A stretch of 64,000 nt of DNA from Gastranaerophilus sp944325835 (lineage in GTDB: Bacteria; Cyanobacteriota; Vampirovibrionia; Gastranaerophilales; Gastranaerophilaceae). The notes beneath the pieces were generated by a model. That model worked only from the letters and a program-made list of their open reading frames with translations. It was not told the DNA's origin and did no database searches. This document shows positions 60,807-64,000 of the stretch, piece by piece. Each line of letters opens with the position of its first letter. The first letter of the stretch is position 1. The stretch lies in the NCBI GenBank assembly GCA_963931575.1, contig OZ007029.1, positions 868,001 to 932,000 on the forward strand. The letters run 5' to 3'. Position numbers and translations under genes: made by a program.

Positions 60807-60860
60807 CTAATGGCAATGATGATGATTGTGATGATGTCGTTTTACGCTTGGAGTAAACAT
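60807..60860 (-). CDS. His-rich leader peptide (17 codons)
   Basis: A short ORF MFTPSVKRHHHNHHHCH with seven His codons in its last nine. AAGGAA lies 10 nt before the ATG, and the ATG is about 26 nt after the predicted start point of a good promoter. This is the arrangement of amino-acid-biosynthesis leader peptides such as HisL. The next gene (60689) is an unknown membrane protein, not a his enzyme. A small metal-binding peptide is the main alternative. Confidence 0.55.
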   Translation of the reverse strand: MFTPSVKRHHHNHHHCH

Positions 60861-60892
60861 TTAAAAATTTTTCCTTTTTCTACTACACTTCT

Positions 60893-60921
60893 AATATAAA
60901 ACGCTGAAAAAAATTTTGCAA
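60893..60921 (-). promoter_or_regulatory. Promoter of the His-rich leader and membrane-protein gene
   Basis: On the minus strand TTGCAA (60916-60921), a 17-bp spacer and TATATT (60893-60898). It is divergent from the thrS promoter about 50 bp away. Confidence 0.65.
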
Positions 60922-60972
60922 CCGTAAAGCCGGGTCTATACATATTTCGTAATATTGTTTGCAGCTACAATA

Positions 60973-61000
60973 TTGAAGTTATAGCCCTTTGTGATATAAT
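60973..61000 (+). promoter_or_regulatory. Promoter of thrS
   Basis: TTGAAG (60973-60978), a 16-bp spacer and TATAAT (60995-61000). The start point is about 50 nt before the thrS ATG. I see no T-box-like leader in this short UTR. Confidence 0.65.
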
Positions 61001-61057
61001 TTCTAACGTAGATATTACCTCTTGCAAATGTTGTTGCTTGAGGAGGAAGGAAAAATT

Positions 61058-62851
61058 ATGGAAAAAGACAATTCAACATTACACGTGTTGAGACACTCAA
61101 CATCACACATTCTGGCGCAAGCCGTTCAAAAGCTGTTTCCGAATGCAAAGTTGGCAATCGGGCCGGCTACTGATACAGGCTTCTATTATGATTTCGATTT
61201 AACTGACGGGCACGCATTCACAGAAGATGACCTCGCAAAAATCGAAGAAGAAATGAAAAACATCGTAAAACAAAATTTAACTTTTGAAAAATACGAAATA
61301 CCTGATGTTGACAAACAGATTGCCGAATTTAAATCAGAAGGCGAAATTTACAAAGCAGAATTATTGGAAGAACACAGAAATGACAATCCGACACTTTACC
61401 TGACAAAGGATAAAGACGGGAATGTCCTCTTTAACGACCTTTGCGCAGGGCCACATATTCCAAACACAACATACATTAAACCAAATGCATTCAAATTATT
61501 GAAAGTTGCAGGTGCGTACTGGAGAGGCAACGAAAAAAATAAAATGCTTCAAAGAATTTATGCTACAGCATTCTGGAACAAGGAAGATCTTCAAGCATAC
61601 CTCAATTTCCTTGAGGAAGCAGAAAAACGCGACCACAGAAAACTGGGCACCCAGCTTGATCTGTTCTCTGTAAGAGAAGAAATCGGCGGCGGGCTTGTAT
61701 TGTGGCATCCGAACCTTGCAACTGTGCGCGAAGAAATTGAAAACTACTGGAGATCTGAACACAGAAAACGCGGATACGTTATTGTTCATTCGCCGCAAAT
61801 CGCGAAATCAAGACTCTGGGAGCTTTCCGGACACATTGATCACTACAAAGAAAATATGTTCTTTATTCAAAAAGACGAAGATTCTGACGATCAATATATT
61901 GTAAAACCGATGAACTGTCCGTTCCACATTTTGATTTATCAGGCAACAAGACACTCATACCGTTCACTGCCTTTGAGAATGGCTGAACTCGGTACTGTTT
62001 ACAGAAAAGAAAAATCCGGCGCGCTATCAGGTTTAACCCGTGTACAAGGTTTCACTCAAGACGATGCGCACGTATTCTGTACACCTGAACAACTCGTCGG
62101 CGAAATCAACGAAATTATTGATTTTGTAGCTGATACTATGGCGTTATTCAATATGAGTTTTGAAGTTGAGCTTTCAACAAGACCGGAAAGTTACGTCGGC
62201 GAAATTGAAAATTGGAACAGAGCCGAAGCCGGATTGAAAGAAGCAATGGACAAACGCGGTATGAAATATGATATTAACGAAGGTGACGGCGCATTCTACG
62301 GCCCGAAAATCGACTTCAAAGTAAAAGATGCAATCGGCAGGACATGGCAATGTGCAACGATTCAGCTCGACTTTAACCTTCCTGAAAGATTTGGTATCAA
62401 ATATCAGGACAAAGACGGTTCTATGAAAACGCCTGTAATGCTTCACCGCGTAATATTCGGTTCAATGGAACGTTTCCACGGAATTTTAATAGAACACTTT
62501 GCCGGTGCGTTCCCGACATGGCTTGCACCTACTCAGGTCGCAATCGTGCCGATTTCAAACGACAAGCACACTGATTTCGCGGAAGAAGTCTACAAAAAAA
62601 TGCGTGCTGCCGGTATTCGTGCAAAACTTGATGACCGTTCCGAAAGCATGAACTACAAAATCCGCGAAAGCCTGCAAGATAAGAAAATTCCTTACGTTGT
62701 CGTAGTCGGCGACAAGGAAATTGAAACCAATGCTGTTGCAGTCCGCGCCCGCGGAATAGGTCAAATCGGAACCTTCAAGGTTGATGACTTCATCGACAAA
62801 ATCGAAGAAGAAATAAAAACCAGAAAGATTGACTCATTTGCAAAAGCATAA
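61058..62851 (+). CDS. thrS: Threonyl-tRNA synthetase lacking the TGS domain
   Basis: About 597 residues from ATG 61058, chosen because GAGGAAGG lies 6-8 nt upstream. The protein begins directly with the editing (N2/SAD) domain: LHVLRHSTSHILAQAVQKLF, with the zinc/His site and LFNDLCAGPHIPNT. The usual N-terminal TGS domain of about 60 residues is missing. The class II core has YIVKPMNCPFHILIYQATRH, RMAELGTVYRKEKSGALSGL, RVQGFTQDDAHVFC and FGSMERFHGILIEHFAGAFP. The anticodon-binding domain has AKLDDRSESMNYKIRES. I recall TGS-less ThrRS from Cyanobacteria. It ends at a bidirectional terminator. Confidence 0.95.
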   Translation: MEKDNSTLHVLRHSTSHILAQAVQKLFPNAKLAIGPATDTGFYYDFDLTDGHAFTEDDLAKIEEEMKNIVKQNLTFEKYEIPDVDKQIAEFKSEGEIYKAELLEEHRNDNPTLYLTKDKDGNVLFNDLCAGPHIPNTTYIKPNAFKLLKVAGAYWRGNEKNKMLQRIYATAFWNKEDLQAYLNFLEEAEKRDHRKLGTQLDLFSVREEIGGGLVLWHPNLATVREEIENYWRSEHRKRGYVIVHSPQIAKSRLWELSGHIDHYKENMFFIQKDEDSDDQYIVKPMNCPFHILIYQATRHSYRSLPLRMAELGTVYRKEKSGALSGLTRVQGFTQDDAHVFCTPEQLVGEINEIIDFVADTMALFNMSFEVELSTRPESYVGEIENWNRAEAGLKEAMDKRGMKYDINEGDGAFYGPKIDFKVKDAIGRTWQCATIQLDFNLPERFGIKYQDKDGSMKTPVMLHRVIFGSMERFHGILIEHFAGAFPTWLAPTQVAIVPISNDKHTDFAEEVYKKMRAAGIRAKLDDRSESMNYKIRESLQDKKIPYVVVVGDKEIETNAVAVRARGIGQIGTFKVDDFIDKIEEEIKTRKIDSFAKA

Positions 62852-62854
62852 AAC

Positions 62855-62884
62855 AAAAATCCCGCCCAAAAGGCGGGATTTTTT
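62855..62884. terminator. Bidirectional terminator between thrS and nagZ
   Basis: A 12-bp perfect stem AAAAATCCCGCC/GGCGGGATTTTT with a CAAAA loop and T tracts on both strands. Confidence 0.92.
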
Positions 62885-63839
62885 ATAATTGTTTTTTTAA
62901 AGCAATAATCCGTTCAAAAGATTTATCAATTTTTTCGCGCAGATCTGAATCGTGTTCAGCCAATTTTGCGATTTTTTCGATTGTATCAATAATTTCAGGG
63001 GTAGAATTGCGGTAGATAAACATATTTAATCCTGCCCGAATACCTTTAACACAGGCTTCAAATGGTGTATAAAACTCTGAAACACCTTTCATAATCATAT
63101 CATCAGAAATCGCAACGCCGTTAAAGCCAAGATTATTGTGCAGATAGTTTAAAGCGTTTTCGCTAAGCGAAGTCGGAACAATCTCTTTATCAAAACAGCT
63201 GCAATGAAGGTGGGCAACCATAACCATGCCAATTCCGCCTTCAATCGCAGATTTAAACGGTGCTATATGGAGTCGTTCCATTTCCTCAAGCGGCAGTGTG
63301 ATTTCCGGCAATCCGAGGTGGCTGTCAACACAGGCATCGCCATGACCCGGAAAATGTTTAACACACGGGATAATTCCGTTTTTTTCGTATGTTCGTGAAA
63401 CAATTTTTTCAGCCTCCATAACCTCTTCCGGCTTATCAGAAAACGCGCGTTCGCCGATTATGGGATTCAGGGGATTTGTATTTACATCAATGCAGGGCGC
63501 AAAATTCAAATTAAGCCCGTATTCTTTCAATTCCTGTGCAATTGCAGTAGTCTGTTCTTTCAAAATACCTTTCTCAAAAGCGTAACGGGCAGAAAGATAT
63601 TTTTTCCCGCCGTGAATATTCTCTGTGCGCTCGACCCTGCCGCCCTCCTGATCAATTGATAAAAACGGCGGTATCAGGGCACGTTTTCGACACTCATCTA
63701 CAAGAGCTTTAAATTGTTCGACACTTTGAATATCGCGGGTAAAAAATATCATCCCGCCCAGACCGAGCTTTAGCGCATCCTTCCAGCCGCCGCCTTCTGT
63801 ACCAAGTATAAACATTTGATAAACTTTTTCACGCAGCAT
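62883..63839 (-). CDS. nagZ: Beta-N-acetylhexosaminidase (GH3, NagZ-like)
   Basis: A 318-residue GH3 enzyme that removes GlcNAc from muropeptides or chitobiose in the cytoplasm. Family blocks: LGGMIFFTRDIQ, PPFLSIDQEGGRVERT, LNFAPCIDVNTNPLNPIIGE, PCVKHFPGHGDACVDSHLGL (KHFPGHG near 160, with the His/Asp dyad), MVMVAHLHC, and the nucleophile region VAISDDMIMKG. There is no signal peptide, consistent with a recycling role. Its ATG overlaps the upstream stop as TAATG, so the two genes are co-translated. Confidence 0.92.
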   Translation of the reverse strand: MLREKVYQMFILGTEGGGWKDALKLGLGGMIFFTRDIQSVEQFKALVDECRKRALIPPFLSIDQEGGRVERTENIHGGKKYLSARYAFEKGILKEQTTAIAQELKEYGLNLNFAPCIDVNTNPLNPIIGERAFSDKPEEVMEAEKIVSRTYEKNGIIPCVKHFPGHGDACVDSHLGLPEITLPLEEMERLHIAPFKSAIEGGIGMVMVAHLHCSCFDKEIVPTSLSENALNYLHNNLGFNGVAISDDMIMKGVSEFYTPFEACVKGIRAGLNMFIYRNSTPEIIDTIEKIAKLAEHDSDLREKIDKSFERIIALKKQL

Positions 63840-64000
63840 TATTTCACCATAGAATATGCTTCAAGCATAGGTTTAAAATTGCCGGTTTCAACAACTTTTT
63901 CTATCAACGGTAGAATTTCTTTATCGTCTTTCAACTGTTTAACACCCGCAGGCAGCTTCAAATCAGCAGCTTTACTAACCTTTATAAAGCCTTCATTAAC
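63839..64000 (-). CDS. Partial gene, C-terminal 53 codons of an unknown protein
   Basis: The minus-strand frame is open from the window edge to TAA at 63841-63839. The visible end reads VNEGFIKVSKAADLKLPAGV, then KQLKDDKEILPLIEKVVETG and NFKPMLEAYSMVK. It is a polar, helical C-terminus without a recognisable motif. The stop overlaps the nagZ ATG (TAATG), so this gene is upstream in the same operon and may have a cell-wall role, which is only an inference. Confidence 0.55.
   Translation of the reverse strand, partial: VNEGFIKVSKAADLKLPAGVKQLKDDKEILPLIEKVVETGNFKPMLEAYSMVK

Noticed and set aside
60807..60860. Histidine biosynthesis operon behind the His-rich leader
   Set aside because: No his gene follows; the next gene on the strand is an unknown membrane protein.

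Overview
The window looks like a chromosome segment of a low-GC, Gram-negative-type bacterium, most likely a gut member of the Gastranaerophilales (Melainabacteria/Vampirovibrionia, the non-photosynthetic sister group of Cyanobacteria). This placement is inferred from gene content: a giant LktA-family filamentous adhesin, a threonyl-tRNA synthetase without a TGS domain (as I recall for Cyanobacteria), LL-diaminopimelate aminotransferase, prepilin-like proteins, lipoproteins, and many lineage-type proteins I cannot name. TGA is used as a stop, so the code is standard.

Layout. 1-9664 (minus) is the N-terminal 3221 codons of an exported beta-helical adhesin whose 3' end lies outside the window; its centre holds a near-perfect 2373-bp in-frame tandem duplication. 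9870-17138 (minus, plus one small regulator) holds a flippase, rimO, trxB, pgi and small unknown proteins. 17.3-25.3 kb has a secreted GHL10-type hydrolase, TPR proteins, ispG, a phosphoesterase and a pair of exported TolC-like paralogues. 25.4-32.0 kb (minus) has a degenerate PilB-like ATPase with a CheY-like protein, a 5'-nucleotidase-like enzyme, a solute-binding lipoprotein, lgt and a TPR lipoprotein. 32.0-38.7 kb (plus) is one tightly overlapping eight-gene operon behind a good sigma-70 promoter: ClpX-type zinc finger, HEAT-like protein, ruvX, DUF1292, a six-repeat Clp N-domain protein, tilS, hpt and a histidine kinase. 38.7-42.2 kb has uvrB, an orphan CpaF N-domain protein, a candidate small RNA and a structured intergenic repeat. 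42.2-52.3 kb has rubrerythrin, an SDR, two paralogous prepilin-like genes, a histidine kinase/response regulator pair, proS, dapL and ruvB. 52.4-64 kb has a DAACS transporter, ileS, three large unknown proteins, thrS, nagZ and a partial gene.

Most notable signals. (1) Two paralogous prepilin genes 5 kb apart each carry a 13-G run between a promoter/SD/ATG and the prepilin motif. In both the G13 state is out of frame and G12 would be in frame, which fits phase variation by slippage. (2) A 17-codon leader ORF with seven His codons sits behind a strong promoter upstream of an unknown membrane-protein gene, resembling an attenuator. (3) A two-hairpin intergenic element occurs twice with compensatory changes in three helices. 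(4) TCAC-N6-GTGA palindromes recur, twice as pairs exactly 30 bp apart. (5) Secretion-ATPase and Clp families are represented by orphan or degenerate domains. All homology statements come from reading the sequence; no searches were run.
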